64,000 bases of DNA from Actinomycetes bacterium (GCA_021799035.1 JAJZBG010000009.1:1-64000); one strand, 5' to 3'; positions 1 through 9,650 are shown, counted from the first letter of the stretch. The notes: generated by a model not told the origin, from the letters alone. Numbers and translations are program-made.

Positions 1-2
1 TG

Positions 3-206
3 CCCAGATCCTGGGTACAGTCTCTCGCGGATGCTCACGGTATTACCCTAGCTCCTGGGTGTGACACAGATAATGCGATACACCTTGTAACGGCTACGCC
101 GTTAGCATCATCCTTCCACGCCCTCACTGACGGGGTTTGCCGCGCAGAGCGATCAAAAAAATCTTCAACTGATGAACGAGCGGAGACGAAACGCTATACC
201 GTGTAG
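3..206 (+). CDS. possible 3' end of an upstream gene (partial)
   Basis: Frame 3 is open from the left edge for 67 codons and stops at 204-206, 62 bases before the ABC ATPase start. The translation has a plausible globular composition. A stretch around residues 10-40 (GITLAPG, then a hydrophobic strand and a PLASS turn) loosely resembles the end of a LysR-type effector domain. The segment is too short to assign, and an open frame of this length could arise by chance. The gene body, if real, lies outside the window. Confidence 0.25.
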   Translation, partial: PRSWVQSLADAHGITLAPGCDTDNAIHLVTATPLASSFHALTDGVCRAERSKKSSTDERAETKRYTV

Positions 207-268
207 TAGGGGTATGACAGGCGTCACATTCTGTTTGAGTTTGATTTACAGGTAGGGAGGGGCATCCT

Positions 269-1045
269 TTGCTGGAATTTCGAAACGTAACAAAGCGCTT
301 CGAGACACCGGGGGGCCAGGAAGTAACCGTTCTCCAAGATGTGTCGTTTACCGTCCAGGACGACGAATTCTGTGTCGTGGTGGGGCCAAGTGGTTGCGGC
401 AAAAGTACACTTTTGAACCTCGCTCTGGGGCTTGTCCCAGTATCAGAAGGTCAGATCGTTCATGACGGAAAGGTTGTCGAGTCGATCGTCTCAAGTGACG
501 TCGGCTATATCACCCAGGATGCCAACCTGCTCCCATGGTCAACTGTCCTTGAAAACATAATGTCTCCTCTCGAAATAAGGGGAGTGCCGAAATCAGAGCG
601 CAGAGAAAGAGCGATGGAATGGGCTGAAGCAGTCGGCCTAGCCAAATTTGTAGATTACTACCCTGGACAGCTTTCCGGTGGAATGCAAAAGCGCTGTTCA
701 ATCGCCAGAACAATGGCCTACGATCCAGGAATGATCTACATGGATGAGCCATTCGGCCCTCTGGATGCCATCACTCGAACAGTCCTTCAGGAAACTCTGC
801 TAAACCTTTGGCAGACAAGGCGAAAGACGATCTTGTTTATTACGCATGACCTGGTTGAAGCAATCGCCCTCGGTGATACGGTTGTGGTTATAAATGGGCA
901 ACCCGGCGGAGTCAAAGCGCGGATACCGATACCTTTGTCGAGGCCGAGGGAAATTCGCCACCTTGCCGCTGACGCAGAGTTCGTCGAACTGCACACCCAG
1001 ATCTGGTCCTACTTGGAGCCTGGAGTCGAAACGAGCGTAGGCTAG
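269..1045 (+). CDS. ABC transporter ATP-binding protein, taurine/nitrate/sulfonate (SsuB/TauB) type
   Basis: This 258-residue protein is a single ABC ATPase. It has Walker A GPSGCGKST at 39-47, a Q-loop Gln at 83, signature LSGGMQ at 135-140, Walker B ending in MDE at 158-160, a GPLDA D-loop at 163-167 and the switch His at 193. The LLPW segment after the Q-loop and the short C-terminus are typical of the nitrate/taurine/sulfonate importer family. It would energise import together with the permease 193 bases downstream. The start is TTG at 269, set by the purine-rich site GGGAGGGG just upstream. No substrate-binding protein gene is visible in the window, so the substrate cannot be named. The family is well supported; the substrate is unknown. 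Confidence 0.9.
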   Translation: MLEFRNVTKRFETPGGQEVTVLQDVSFTVQDDEFCVVVGPSGCGKSTLLNLALGLVPVSEGQIVHDGKVVESIVSSDVGYITQDANLLPWSTVLENIMSPLEIRGVPKSERRERAMEWAEAVGLAKFVDYYPGQLSGGMQKRCSIARTMAYDPGMIYMDEPFGPLDAITRTVLQETLLNLWQTRRKTILFITHDLVEAIALGDTVVVINGQPGGVKARIPIPLSRPREIRHLAADAEFVELHTQIWSYLEPGVETSVG

Positions 1046-1238
1046 CGTATCCCTTGCTAAAAGAGTGAGGTCCGGTTGTATTTGACCTCTTCCATAACTA
1101 GCATTGGATCTTGGGAGGGACCGTTTTCCTGACAAGTAAGAAAGTCGATTTGAGATTAGCATCGCCAACAATAGAGATTTTGTTTGCGACAGTCTTTGAG
1201 AGTTTAGGGCAAGTCAAACTTCCGGGGGGATTATTTCA

Positions 1239-2093
1239 ATGAGCACTCGAATGGAGTCGAGGTCAACAGCCGTAGCAGTCGATGGAGAGATTGTTGCGCC
1301 TAAGACTTCCAGCAGATCAAGTCGTGATCGAAGTTGGCGAATCAAGGTATCCATCGGACAGGTGGTTGCCATCTTGCTCATTCTGGGCATCTGGCAGGCG
1401 CTGAGTGGTGCAGTAATTCCCGCTTATTTGATCAGCTCGCCAACCGCCGTCATTAGCGACACCGTGACGCTTCTTAAAACGCACACCATGTGGTCAGACA
1501 TTTCCATCACTACTCAAGAGCTGGTTATCGGATATGCCATCGGAGTAGTCTTTGGCATAGTTGTCGGGATCCTGATGGGGTCGATCAAGTTCCTCTCAGG
1601 CGTTTTCGAACCAATCATTGCTGGGATCAATGGCATACCTAAGATCGCCCTTGCTCCACTTTTCCTCCTTTGGTTTGGTCTGGGAATTTGGTCCAAAGTA
1701 GCGCAAGCTAGCATGATTGTTTTCTTCGTCATGTATTACAACGTTTACATGGGCATGCTCAGCATCTCCCCCATGCTTGTAAAGCTCTTTCAAGTGATGG
1801 GAGCCAATCGCAGATACGTGGCTAGGAAGGTGATCCTGCCATCGCTCTCGATTCCAATCTTTGCCGGCCTGAAGGCGTGCGTTCCCTTCGCCATGATTGG
1901 TGTCATCGTTGGAGAGTTCATTGCCGCCGACAGAGGCGTTGGCTATTTCGTGCTCCAGGCAACCCAGCAGTTCGACTCAGCGGGTCTTTTCTCTGGAATC
2001 ATCATCATGGTTGCAATGGTGCTGATTGGAATGGGAATCGTGACATTCTGCCAGAACCGAGTCCTCTTCTGGCAACGACTGAGCCACAAGTAA
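1239..2093 (+). CDS. ABC transporter permease, taurine/nitrate/sulfonate (SsuC/TauC) type
   Basis: This 284-residue integral membrane protein belongs to the binding-protein-dependent permease superfamily. About six hydrophobic helices lie near residues 38-57, 95-115, 128-150, 157-176, 208-230 and 248-269. A cytoplasmic EAA-type loop, which docks onto the ATPase, is readable at about 185-207. The first 35 residues are polar and Ser/Arg-rich. The ATG at 1239 follows a strong GGGGGGA site at 1224-1230. It lies 193 bases after the ATPase gene on the same strand, so the two form one importer, although the gap is wide for an operon and could hold its own promoter. The ThDP enzyme gene follows 209 bases later. 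Confidence 0.88.
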   Translation: MSTRMESRSTAVAVDGEIVAPKTSSRSSRDRSWRIKVSIGQVVAILLILGIWQALSGAVIPAYLISSPTAVISDTVTLLKTHTMWSDISITTQELVIGYAIGVVFGIVVGILMGSIKFLSGVFEPIIAGINGIPKIALAPLFLLWFGLGIWSKVAQASMIVFFVMYYNVYMGMLSISPMLVKLFQVMGANRRYVARKVILPSLSIPIFAGLKACVPFAMIGVIVGEFIAADRGVGYFVLQATQQFDSAGLFSGIIIMVAMVLIGMGIVTFCQNRVLFWQRLSHK

Positions 2094-2302
2094 CCAGCGA
2101 AACCCGACTCCGCCAGCGTTTCACTGCAGTTCACAGAGCGCAGTGCGGCTTCCCAAGACCGGCGGCATCTCCTCGACATTGACTCGAGAAGAAAATCGAA
2201 CCAGTCGGCATTGAGGTGGCAAGGCCTGCTAGACGCATGCTGGATCGTAAGGAGTCCCAAACTGAGTAACCCTCTTTCACCTGCCCGAAAAGGAGAGCAA
2301 AA

Positions 2303-4084
2303 GTGAAAATTGAAAAGCTGACTGTTCCTGTCGAAGAACGCCCAAAGATGGAATGGGGAAGCGACGCAATTGCTGAAGTGCTGAGCCAGCTTGACTTGCC
2401 GTTTATCAGCCTCACGCCGGGAGCAAGCTACCGAGGCGTCCACGACAGTCTCGTGAACTATCTTGGGAATTCCAATCCGAAGATGATCCTCTGTCTCCAC
2501 GAAGAGAATGCGGTTGCGGTTGCTCAGGGATACGCAAAGGTTACAGGCAAGCCTATGGCGGTGGCCCTTCATTCAAATGTCGGGCTGATGCACGCCACAA
2601 TGGCAATCTTCAACGCTTATTGCGACCGGATGCCGATGGTCATACTTGGTGCAACGGGTCCAATTGACGCATCGCAGAGGCGACCATGGATCGACTGGAT
2701 CCACACAGCAACCGACCAGGCAGCACTCATTCGCAACTACATCAAATGGGATGATCAACCTGGCTCAGCTTCAGCAGCGGTTGAGGCGCTGGCAAGAGCC
2801 AGCCAGGTCACCAGGTCAAATCCGTCCGCCCCAACCTACGTGTGCCTGGATGCTGGCATGCAGGAGCAAAGGCTCGACGCGCCGGTTAGCATGCCCAATC
2901 TAGACAGATTTCAGCCCCCCACTCCTCCAGCTCCGTCATCCCATACCGTAGACGAAACGTGGCGCCTGCTCAAAGAGGCAAAAAAGCCATTGATTCTCAT
3001 GGGAAGGGTATCTCGTACTAGGAAATCGTGGGATGACAGAATCCGACTTGTTGAGGCGCTGGGAGCATGCGTTCTAACTGATCTCAAGATCGGCGCAGTC
3101 TTTCCCACCAAACACCCCCTCCAGCCCGCATGGCCCGGAGCTCGGATAACGGCAGCAGGCAGGTCTTTGATTCGCGAAAGCGATCTGATCCTCAGCTTGG
3201 ATTGGGTGGACCTCGGCGGCACCCTCCAAACTGCAGATTCGGGAGATACTCAGACCGTCATCTCTTGCACCAACGATCAAGCACTGCATAACGGCTGGAG
3301 CAAAGACCACTACGTTCTTCCCAGAGTCGATCTGTCGATTTGCGCCGATCCAAACGTCCTCGTCGAGGCCCTGCTTTCAAAGGCAGCCGGAGAGGCTCCC
3401 ATAATGCGCACCGAATGGCCGCCAAGCTTCGAAAGAGAAGAGCCTGAACAGCCACAAGAGGATCCCGACCAACTAATGATGTCTGAACTGGCCGCCTCGA
3501 TGCAGAGCGCATTGGCGGGACGAAAGGTCACCTGGACCGGCCTGCCGCTGGGATGGTCGAGAGAAGAGCTCGATTTTAATGATCCGCTGGACTATCTCGG
3601 ACGAGATGGTGGCGGCGGCGTAGGTGCCGGACCGGGCATTGCAGTCGGCGCCGCATTGGCACTGGCCGGAACAGATCGCATACCAGTAGCGGTTATTGGC
3701 GATGGCGACTACTTGATGTGTGCTTCCGCCCTGTGGACTGCAGCACACCATAAGCTTCCTCTGTTGGTTGTGGTAGCCAATAACCGAGCCTACTATAACG
3801 ATGAGGTACATCAGCAGAGAGTCGCCATAACCAGAAGTAGGCCTGTCGAAAACCGCTGGGTTGGACAGCACCTTAGAGACCCTAATCCTGATCTTGCAAC
3901 AATTGCTAGAGGACATGGCTTGAAAGGGTTTGGTCCGATCCACAACACAAGCGAGCTGGATAAGGCTCTGATGGAAGCGCTATCGGAAGTTGACTCCGGA
4001 AATGCCGCCCTGATAGATGTCTGGGTTAGCCCAAGAGGATACCAGGGCGCACCTCCAGAGATGTCCAACCAAGGTAGGGGCTGA
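2303..4084 (+). CDS. thiamine-diphosphate-dependent enzyme, acetolactate synthase / benzoylformate decarboxylase family
   Basis: This 593-residue protein has the three-domain ThDP decarboxylase/carboligase architecture. The N-terminal pyrimidine-binding domain carries the activating Glu at about 67 in LHEENAVAVAQGYAK. The segment ALHSNVG that follows places His90 where benzoylformate decarboxylase has its active-site His. The C-terminal cofactor domain has the GDGD (466-469) to NN (493-494) diphosphate/Mg motif. Start is GTG at 2303 after AAAAGGAGAG. A non-oxidative 2-keto-acid decarboxylase or a carboligase would fit. The adjacent ABC transporter and dehydrogenase suggest catabolism of an imported acid, but the substrate is not readable. 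Length is slightly above the usual 530-570 residues. Confidence 0.8.
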   Translation: MKIEKLTVPVEERPKMEWGSDAIAEVLSQLDLPFISLTPGASYRGVHDSLVNYLGNSNPKMILCLHEENAVAVAQGYAKVTGKPMAVALHSNVGLMHATMAIFNAYCDRMPMVILGATGPIDASQRRPWIDWIHTATDQAALIRNYIKWDDQPGSASAAVEALARASQVTRSNPSAPTYVCLDAGMQEQRLDAPVSMPNLDRFQPPTPPAPSSHTVDETWRLLKEAKKPLILMGRVSRTRKSWDDRIRLVEALGACVLTDLKIGAVFPTKHPLQPAWPGARITAAGRSLIRESDLILSLDWVDLGGTLQTADSGDTQTVISCTNDQALHNGWSKDHYVLPRVDLSICADPNVLVEALLSKAAGEAPIMRTEWPPSFEREEPEQPQEDPDQLMMSELAASMQSALAGRKVTWTGLPLGWSREELDFNDPLDYLGRDGGGGVGAGPGIAVGAALALAGTDRIPVAVIGDGDYLMCASALWTAAHHKLPLLVVVANNRAYYNDEVHQQRVAITRSRPVENRWVGQHLRDPNPDLATIARGHGLKGFGPIHNTSELDKALMEALSEVDSGNAALIDVWVSPRGYQGAPPEMSNQGRG

Positions 4085-4192
4085 AACCCGAGCTCCACGA
4101 TCGTGCAATCGGAAAGCCGAAATCGACAGATGAGTGGCGGGATGGCGCTGATTTTTAAAGGTCCTTTCGACCAACCTCTGCGCCATGACCGT

Positions 4193-4201
4193 TGTTATAA
4201 T
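4193..4201 (+). promoter_or_regulatory. extended -10 promoter candidate for the dehydrogenase gene
   Basis: The sequence TGTTATAAT is a perfect TATAAT hexamer preceded by TGN, that is, an extended -10 element. It lies 66 bases upstream of the dehydrogenase start in the 183-base gap after the ThDP enzyme gene. No good -35 hexamer sits at the expected distance, which is common for extended -10 promoters. This suggests the dehydrogenase can be transcribed separately. Confidence 0.4.
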
Positions 4202-4267
4202 TGTCACACTTAGCACCGGCTCTTCTGGGGCTATCAAGAAGCCTCTAGTTCATGAAAGGACCCAGCA

Positions 4268-5077
4268 TTGACTCAAACCGATATCAGTGCGTCAGAGAAC
4301 ATCGAGATTGTTAGCAGTCGGCTCAAGGACAAGGTTGCAATCATTACTGGAGCCGGACACGGAATTGGCTTAGCCTATGCGACACGTCTGGCGTCGGAGG
4401 GGGCAAACGTAGTCATTGCCGAATTGGATGGTCCAGCTGCCGAGAAGGCAGAATTGGAGCTCAAGAGCAAGGGGCTTTCTGCCCTGGCCGTGGCAACGAA
4501 CGTTGTAGAGTTGGCAAGCCTGGAAAACATGGTCAAAAGGACTCTCGAAGAGTTCGGCCGAATAGATATTTTGGTGAATAATGCGGCAATCTTTTCCACT
4601 ATCCCGATGTCGCGCTCCCCGTTCGATGAAATCGAGATCCAAGAGTGGGATGCGATGATGGCAGTCAACGTCAAGGGTGCCTGGCTTGCGAGCCGTGCGG
4701 TATCTCACCAGATGAAGAAGCAGATGAGCGGAAAGATCATCAATATCAGCTCTGGAACGGCACTCAAGGGTTCTGCAAGCCGCATCCACTACGTGACAAG
4801 CAAAGCTGCGGTTCTCGGCTTCACGCGAACACTTGCGCGTGAACTTGGGCCATTCAATATCAACGTCAACTGCGTTGCTCCCGGAAATACGCTGAGTGAA
4901 GTGGACCCGGATGAATCGACCTTGGCCTTTAGAAATGCAGGCGCAAACGATAGAGCGCTTAAGAGAACTGAGAAACCTGGCGACCTAGTGGGTGCTGTGG
5001 CGTTCTTCGCTTCGCCAGACAGTGACTTCATCACCGGGCAGACACTCGTTGTAGACGGCGGATCATTCATGCATTGA
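4268..5077 (+). CDS. short-chain dehydrogenase/reductase (classical SDR)
   Basis: This 269-residue protein is a classical SDR. It has cofactor motif TGAGHGIG at 27-34, NNAA at 104-107, catalytic Ser161/162, Tyr175 and Lys179 (YVTSK), and a C-terminal TGQTLVVDGG. It would oxidise or reduce an alcohol/ketone with NAD(P)H, and the substrate cannot be read. About 20 extra residues precede the Rossmann fold. The start is TTG at 4268, with AAAGGA eight bases upstream. It follows the ThDP enzyme in the same direction with its own promoter candidate in between, so a joint pathway is plausible but not shown. Confidence 0.85.
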   Translation: MTQTDISASENIEIVSSRLKDKVAIITGAGHGIGLAYATRLASEGANVVIAELDGPAAEKAELELKSKGLSALAVATNVVELASLENMVKRTLEEFGRIDILVNNAAIFSTIPMSRSPFDEIEIQEWDAMMAVNVKGAWLASRAVSHQMKKQMSGKIINISSGTALKGSASRIHYVTSKAAVLGFTRTLARELGPFNINVNCVAPGNTLSEVDPDESTLAFRNAGANDRALKRTEKPGDLVGAVAFFASPDSDFITGQTLVVDGGSFMH

Positions 5078-5094
5078 CCCGTCCCAGTCATTCT

Positions 5095-5120
5095 CGATCA
5101 TCTGGAGTCAAAGATGATCG
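5095..5120 (+). terminator. hairpin downstream of the dehydrogenase gene
   Basis: A perfect 9-base inverted repeat (CGATCATCT / AGATGATCG) with an 8-base loop begins 18 bases after the SDR stop. There is no clear T-run after it, so it is a terminator-like stem rather than a textbook intrinsic terminator. Confidence 0.35.
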
Positions 5121-5543
5121 TTGGGCAACTTCCAGTATTTCCACTAGCCAAGTTCCTTTACCAGTTCGAGATACTCTCAAGCGGATGCTGCTCATATAGG
5201 CATACCGCTTTATCCCCTTCCTGATAGAAAGGGCCTGCGGCCTTAGAAGATTCAAACAAAATCGTTGACGCTCCTTACATCTCGTGACTAGCAGGGAGCG
5301 TCGCGAGCAATTAGCTGGTAACAGCGGACACCTGACAAGAGTCTCCAATCAAAGAGACTGAATAGTTCACCTTGGCCTTCACATGAGAGACGAGCGCCGC
5401 GTAGATGAGGCCTTGATTTCTCGATGTGAATGAAGTCTTTCGAACGCCAGACCTTGTCTTGGCTTCGCACGGCTATCGAACGCTTGATTCAGTTAGATAC
5501 GGAATCTAGTTGTGCCACCTCACGGGGATGACAGATTATACGG
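5121..5543. other. intergenic region between convergent genes, nothing recognised
   Basis: This gap separates the plus-strand dehydrogenase from the minus-strand sugar-type ABC ATPase. Short frames in it have poor composition and no convincing ribosome binding site. I saw no repeat, tRNA or convincing terminator apart from the hairpin listed just upstream. Confidence 0.5.
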
Positions 5544-7151
5544 CTAGACGACCGACCAGCTGACGCGCTCCTCTTCCGCCTCCTCTTCCAAGCTCGCCTG
5601 GAAGGCTGCGCGCATCACATCCTCACCGCTAACCTCGCCGCCTCTCAGCTCCATGCGGATCTTCCCGTGCCCGCACACAAGAATCCGGTCGCAGATATGC
5701 GCTAGATCTTCATATTCGATCGAAGAGACCAGTATCGCAGCGCCAGATGCCGCCCTTTCAGCAAGGAGTTTGAAGATCTCCTTCTTGGCCACCACGTCAA
5801 TTCCTTCCGTGGGTTCGTGAAGGATGATCACATCGGGGTTGAGCGCCATCCACTTACCGACAACCACCTTTTGCTGGTTGCCGCCGCTCAGAGCTCCCAC
5901 TCTTGTCTCTAAGCTCATAGGAGTCACGCCAAAGGCCTGTGCAACCCTTTGTGCGTCGTCACTCTCCTGCCTAGAGCGCAAGAGCCCACTTTTGATGAAC
6001 TGGCGGAGCTTTGGCTGGGTGATGTTCTCCCGGATGCCCAGATCAGTCACTATGGAGTTGTTGCGCCGATCTCCGGGAACCAGAACCATTCCACGGGATA
6101 TGTGATCCGATATCTTCGAGTGAGCCAGGTCTATCTCATTGCCTCTTTGGACAAGCTTCCCGCTGGCCCCACGCTCAGAGTCGAAAAGAAGGTAGGGGAC
6201 CTCTTCAAAGCCAGCACCCTGAAGTCCTGTGATCCCGACAATCTCTCCTGGATAAAGCGTGAAGCTCATCTCGTCCACCTTTGGGCCAGAGAGCCCCTCC
6301 ACTTCCAAAGCTGCGTTGGGATCTCTTTCTGTACTTGCGCGTGCAGGATAGAAAGAGCCGATTCGAGAACCCACCAAGGCCTCTACTATCTCCTCATTGG
6401 TGACTCCTGAGGAGTTGAAGGTAGCCACAATCTTCCCGTTCCTGAGCACGCTGATCCTGTCAGCAATCTCTCTCAGCTCTTGAGGCCTGTGCCCTATGAA
6501 AAGCACCCCCAGGCCTTCTCGGCTGGCAAGCTCTCTGAGCCACTTGCCAAGACCCGCTGCTTCTTCTCTCCCCATGGCAGCTGTTGGCTCGTCTAAAACA
6601 ACAGTGGTCAGCTCCTCGCCCGGACGGCGGTAAAGCGCCCTTATGATCGCGAGCTTTGCCTTTGCGGCAACCGAAAGCGTCTTCGCGTCGGCATCGAGGT
6701 CGACTGGGACGTTATGGCGCAAGAGCTCTTCGCGAATCGAGTTCTTCTCTTCTCTCCATTTGATCTTCCATGCCGGTCCGCAAGAGTACCCCCGCCCAAG
6801 GCACATGTTGTCTAGAACAGACATGCCTGCTATGAAGCCGTTATCCTGATGAACGAACCTGACCCCCGCTTTTCTGATCTCATGGGGGTTCACCGGCAAC
6901 GCAAGCGAGTTGCCGGAAACCCGAATCTCTGTACCCTCGTCAGGGTGATGATATCCTGCCAAGATCTTCACGATTGTGGACTTGCCCGATCCATTTGCCC
7001 CGGCCAAGGCGTGTATCTCACCGGGCAGGACTGTAAAGTCCACGCCGGAGAGGACGGGGCGGCCAGCTATGAAGGATTTAGAGGCATTTCGTATCTCCAG
7101 TCTCGGGGATCTTTCATGCTCTCCTGAGTTGGACTTGGTGAGATCGCTCAA
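5544..7151 (-). CDS. sugar-type ABC importer ATPase with two nucleotide-binding domains (RbsA/MglA type)
   Basis: This protein fuses two ABC ATPase domains, as in ribose/galactose importers. The first domain has an intact Walker A (GANGSGKS) and an active-looking DEPTAAMG Walker B, with a degenerate signature (LSVAAK). The second has a degenerate Walker A (GLQGAGFEE) but an intact LSGGNQQK signature and HEPTEGID Walker B; this asymmetry is normal for the family. I chose TTG at 7151 because AAAGGGG sits seven bases upstream, giving 535 residues. The longer frame to 7247 would overlap the lipoprotein gene by 32 bases and lacks a good site. It is the last gene of the permease-lipoprotein-ATPase run. 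Confidence 0.88.
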   Translation of the reverse strand: MSDLTKSNSGEHERSPRLEIRNASKSFIAGRPVLSGVDFTVLPGEIHALAGANGSGKSTIVKILAGYHHPDEGTEIRVSGNSLALPVNPHEIRKAGVRFVHQDNGFIAGMSVLDNMCLGRGYSCGPAWKIKWREEKNSIREELLRHNVPVDLDADAKTLSVAAKAKLAIIRALYRRPGEELTTVVLDEPTAAMGREEAAGLGKWLRELASREGLGVLFIGHRPQELREIADRISVLRNGKIVATFNSSGVTNEEIVEALVGSRIGSFYPARASTERDPNAALEVEGLSGPKVDEMSFTLYPGEIVGITGLQGAGFEEVPYLLFDSERGASGKLVQRGNEIDLAHSKISDHISRGMVLVPGDRRNNSIVTDLGIRENITQPKLRQFIKSGLLRSRQESDDAQRVAQAFGVTPMSLETRVGALSGGNQQKVVVGKWMALNPDVIILHEPTEGIDVVAKKEIFKLLAERAASGAAILVSSIEYEDLAHICDRILVCGHGKIRMELRGGEVSGEDVMRAAFQASLEEEAEEERVSWSVV

Positions 7152-7215
7152 GGCGTAACCCCTTTCAAACTGACCGCCTCTCATGAAAAGGCCACAAACA
7201 ATTACCCGAAGGCTA

Positions 7216-8469
7216 TTAACTGCCGCTCCAAAGCTTGTAGAAGACATCCGACAACGCGCTAGTCGATCCGGTGTACCACGCTCCAGTATTGAACTCGGAA
7301 CTCGTAAGCTTCACCGTGCCAATGTTTGCACTGGTAAAGACTCTGACACCGGGCTGAGCTTCCTTGACAAGCGAAGAGGACGGAACTCCGCTGATCAGTC
7401 GCAGAGTCTCATCTGCTGCCAGAAAGCCCATCTCTGGTAGATCCTGACCGACATCGGAAACCACAACCTGCCCCTGCGACAGGTTTGTCATCTGCTGAAG
7501 GCTTCCGTTGACAGTTACAACTTTCACACTGCTTGCCTTGCCAGCCTGAACAATGGCCGGATCAGTGTACGCCGCCATCGGATCGAAAACTGGAACGACA
7601 TAGTTGATGTCAGGATGAAGTGACAGCTGCGCAGACACAGTTGGTCCGAGATCCGACGCCCAGTTGCTTATCTGAACCGCTTGAGTGTCAACGGTGCACT
7701 TAGGACACAGCTGCTTCAAGGTCGACTCGAAACTCAGCTTCTCGTAGTGGCCTCCAAGAATTCCCGGCGAACTTATGAACAAAACGTGAGCATTCGCATT
7801 CGAGTCCTTGACAATGAAATCCGCAGCCAATGTTCCCGACAACGGGTCAGGAGGCCCTGCGTTTGCCGCCAGTCCCGTCAGATGTGGATCGATTCCGCTC
7901 GCATCCGACGAATTCGGAACTGGAACGTCCAACGCAGATATGACAGGCACATGCGCCGCATTAGCCGCCTGCGTACCCGAAGTATATGACTCCGGATCGC
8001 CCCCATCAGTTATGATGGCAGCTGCATGCTGCGCCAAACCCTGCTGAATGCAGCTGCTGATGTTAACCGAAACACCCTTGGCGTCACAAGTGAGAACTTT
8101 GACGCTCTCATGGCTCAACGCCGTTTGGATGTTCTTCGCGACGATTGACACTGCTGGATTCGCCGCACTCTGCTCCACCAGCCACACTAGCTTGCCGCTG
8201 GCCTTTGAAGCATCAAAAGCTGGCCCTGGAGGCTTGACAGCTCCGGTCGAGCTGTACTTGGCAAGCTCAGCACTGGCTTGAGCCACACCTCCACTAGCAC
8301 TACTTCCAGCGCTGCTCCCTGATGCCTTTGCCGAGGTCGTGCTGGCAGAAGACGAGGCGCTGGAGCTACTTGAACCACACGCAGCCAGGAGAAGCGCTAA
8401 AACACCCCCAGCAATAAGTGCTGAACTGCCTTTTAGTGGCAACCTGGATTTTTTTGGCCGAGTTATCAT
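7216..8469 (-). CDS. sugar-type ABC importer substrate-binding lipoprotein
   Basis: This 417-residue secreted protein begins with a basic n-region and a hydrophobic stretch ending in the lipobox LLAAC, with the lipidated Cys at 31. A Ser/Ala/Gly-rich linker to about residue 60 tethers it to the membrane. The rest has the two-lobed periplasmic-binding-protein type 1 pattern seen with RbsA-type ATPases. Cys127-region and Cys-rich positions (TCDAKG, SSCIQQG, CPKC) could form disulfides outside the cell. The ATG overlaps the permease stop by four bases (ATGA), so translation is probably coupled. The ligand is unknown; a sugar, nucleoside or small cyclic compound would fit the family. Confidence 0.85.
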   Translation of the reverse strand: MITRPKKSRLPLKGSSALIAGGVLALLLAACGSSSSSASSSASTTSAKASGSSAGSSASGGVAQASAELAKYSSTGAVKPPGPAFDASKASGKLVWLVEQSAANPAVSIVAKNIQTALSHESVKVLTCDAKGVSVNISSCIQQGLAQHAAAIITDGGDPESYTSGTQAANAAHVPVISALDVPVPNSSDASGIDPHLTGLAANAGPPDPLSGTLAADFIVKDSNANAHVLFISSPGILGGHYEKLSFESTLKQLCPKCTVDTQAVQISNWASDLGPTVSAQLSLHPDINYVVPVFDPMAAYTDPAIVQAGKASSVKVVTVNGSLQQMTNLSQGQVVVSDVGQDLPEMGFLAADETLRLISGVPSSSLVKEAQPGVRVFTSANIGTVKLTSSEFNTGAWYTGSTSALSDVFYKLWSGS

Positions 8470-9530
8470 GCCGTACTACCCTTTCTGACTCTTATCCCCA
8501 AGAGTTCTGATAATCCTGACAATGCTACGGTGACTACAAGCGCTCCCCCATAAAACGCATCGTCAATCCAACTGCCGACTCCAAGCAGCTGAATCCCCAC
8601 GACTCCAGTTGCGAGAAAGTAGAGAGCAACAAGGCTCCCAAATGCGTTGACTCGACCCGGAGTAAAGATCAATGAACCCAAAAATGAAGCAGCAAACGCT
8701 GGCAATAGCAAGGGCTGGAACGACGATGGATCAGCGCCACCAGCCACTCCTATTGACACGATCCCTGCAAGACCGGCAATTAGGGATCCCAGAACGAAGC
8801 CCATCAATCTCAACCTCGATACTTCGATTCCTGACAGCCGTGCAACCTCACGATTGAAGCCCAGAAAAAGCATCCACCGTCCAGCCGGAGTGTGCCTAAA
8901 CATGTACCAAAGGATGATCGCGATCGCCACGGCATAGTAGAACGCATAACTGATCCCGAAGATCTGATGGTTCATCGCATTCTGGAAAGCCAGTGATATT
9001 CCACCGACGGTAAGCGAGTGCGAGATTTCAGTAGTGATTCCCAGGACCAATGTCCCCATGCCTAGCGTCACGATGATTCCTCTTACCCGCAAATAAACGG
9101 TTATGAGTCCGCTCACCAAGCCCGTCACCATGGCTGCCAGCAAGGCAACAATAAAAGAAAGCGCGACGCTATAGTGATCCGAGCCATTCATGCGGCCAAA
9201 TATCGTTGCAGAAAGCGCCATTACGGAGGCTACTGACAGGTCGACCTCCCCCACCGCCAAGGTTGGAACAACAGCTAAGGCGAGAACCACCAAGTCAGCT
9301 TGAGAGCTGGCAATCTCCTTAAAGTTGCTGGGAGTAAAGAAAGACGAGGTCTCAACGATTGCAAATATGGCGATCTCGATAATCCAAGCTATGACGATCC
9401 CGTACTTCGCTAGAAGCCCTCTTTTGCTTCTCTGGCGAAAGAGTTCAGGCGAAGAAGGTCCCGAAGCGTTCTTTGCCTTCGAATCAGGCTTATCTGAAAC
9501 GGGCTCTTCAACAGAGCCTAAGTTGGTCAT
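8466..9530 (-). CDS. sugar-type ABC importer permease (RbsC type)
   Basis: This 354-residue protein has nine to ten hydrophobic helices and the branched-chain/ribose permease pattern. It includes a GEVDLSVASVMALSA segment and an LGMGTLVLGI segment typical of RbsC-like proteins. The first 60 residues are polar and cytoplasmic. The ATG at 9530 is preceded by GGAGGAAGTGCG, a better start than the longer open frame to 9551. It pairs with the downstream lipoprotein and double ATPase to form a complete importer. Confidence 0.87.
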   Translation of the reverse strand: MTNLGSVEEPVSDKPDSKAKNASGPSSPELFRQRSKRGLLAKYGIVIAWIIEIAIFAIVETSSFFTPSNFKEIASSQADLVVLALAVVPTLAVGEVDLSVASVMALSATIFGRMNGSDHYSVALSFIVALLAAMVTGLVSGLITVYLRVRGIIVTLGMGTLVLGITTEISHSLTVGGISLAFQNAMNHQIFGISYAFYYAVAIAIILWYMFRHTPAGRWMLFLGFNREVARLSGIEVSRLRLMGFVLGSLIAGLAGIVSIGVAGGADPSSFQPLLLPAFAASFLGSLIFTPGRVNAFGSLVALYFLATGVVGIQLLGVGSWIDDAFYGGALVVTVALSGLSELLGIRVRKGSTA

Positions 9531-9650
9531 CGCACTTCCTCCGCTACACATAAATCAACTGAGCATCTGAGGCTAGAAATGCCTGACACAATAAACAATG
9601 CGTTACCCCCTGAATTTGAAAGAACCGCTCCGCTTCTATGACCCAATTTC

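Noticed and set aside
1064-1092. Six-base inverted repeat (GAGGTC/GACCTC) between the ATPase and permease genes
   Set aside because: Short arms and an 11-base spacer make it indistinguishable from chance.
1943-2572. Minus-strand open frame of 209 codons across the permease and ThDP genes
   Set aside because: It lies antisense to two genes with clear motifs and has no family pattern.
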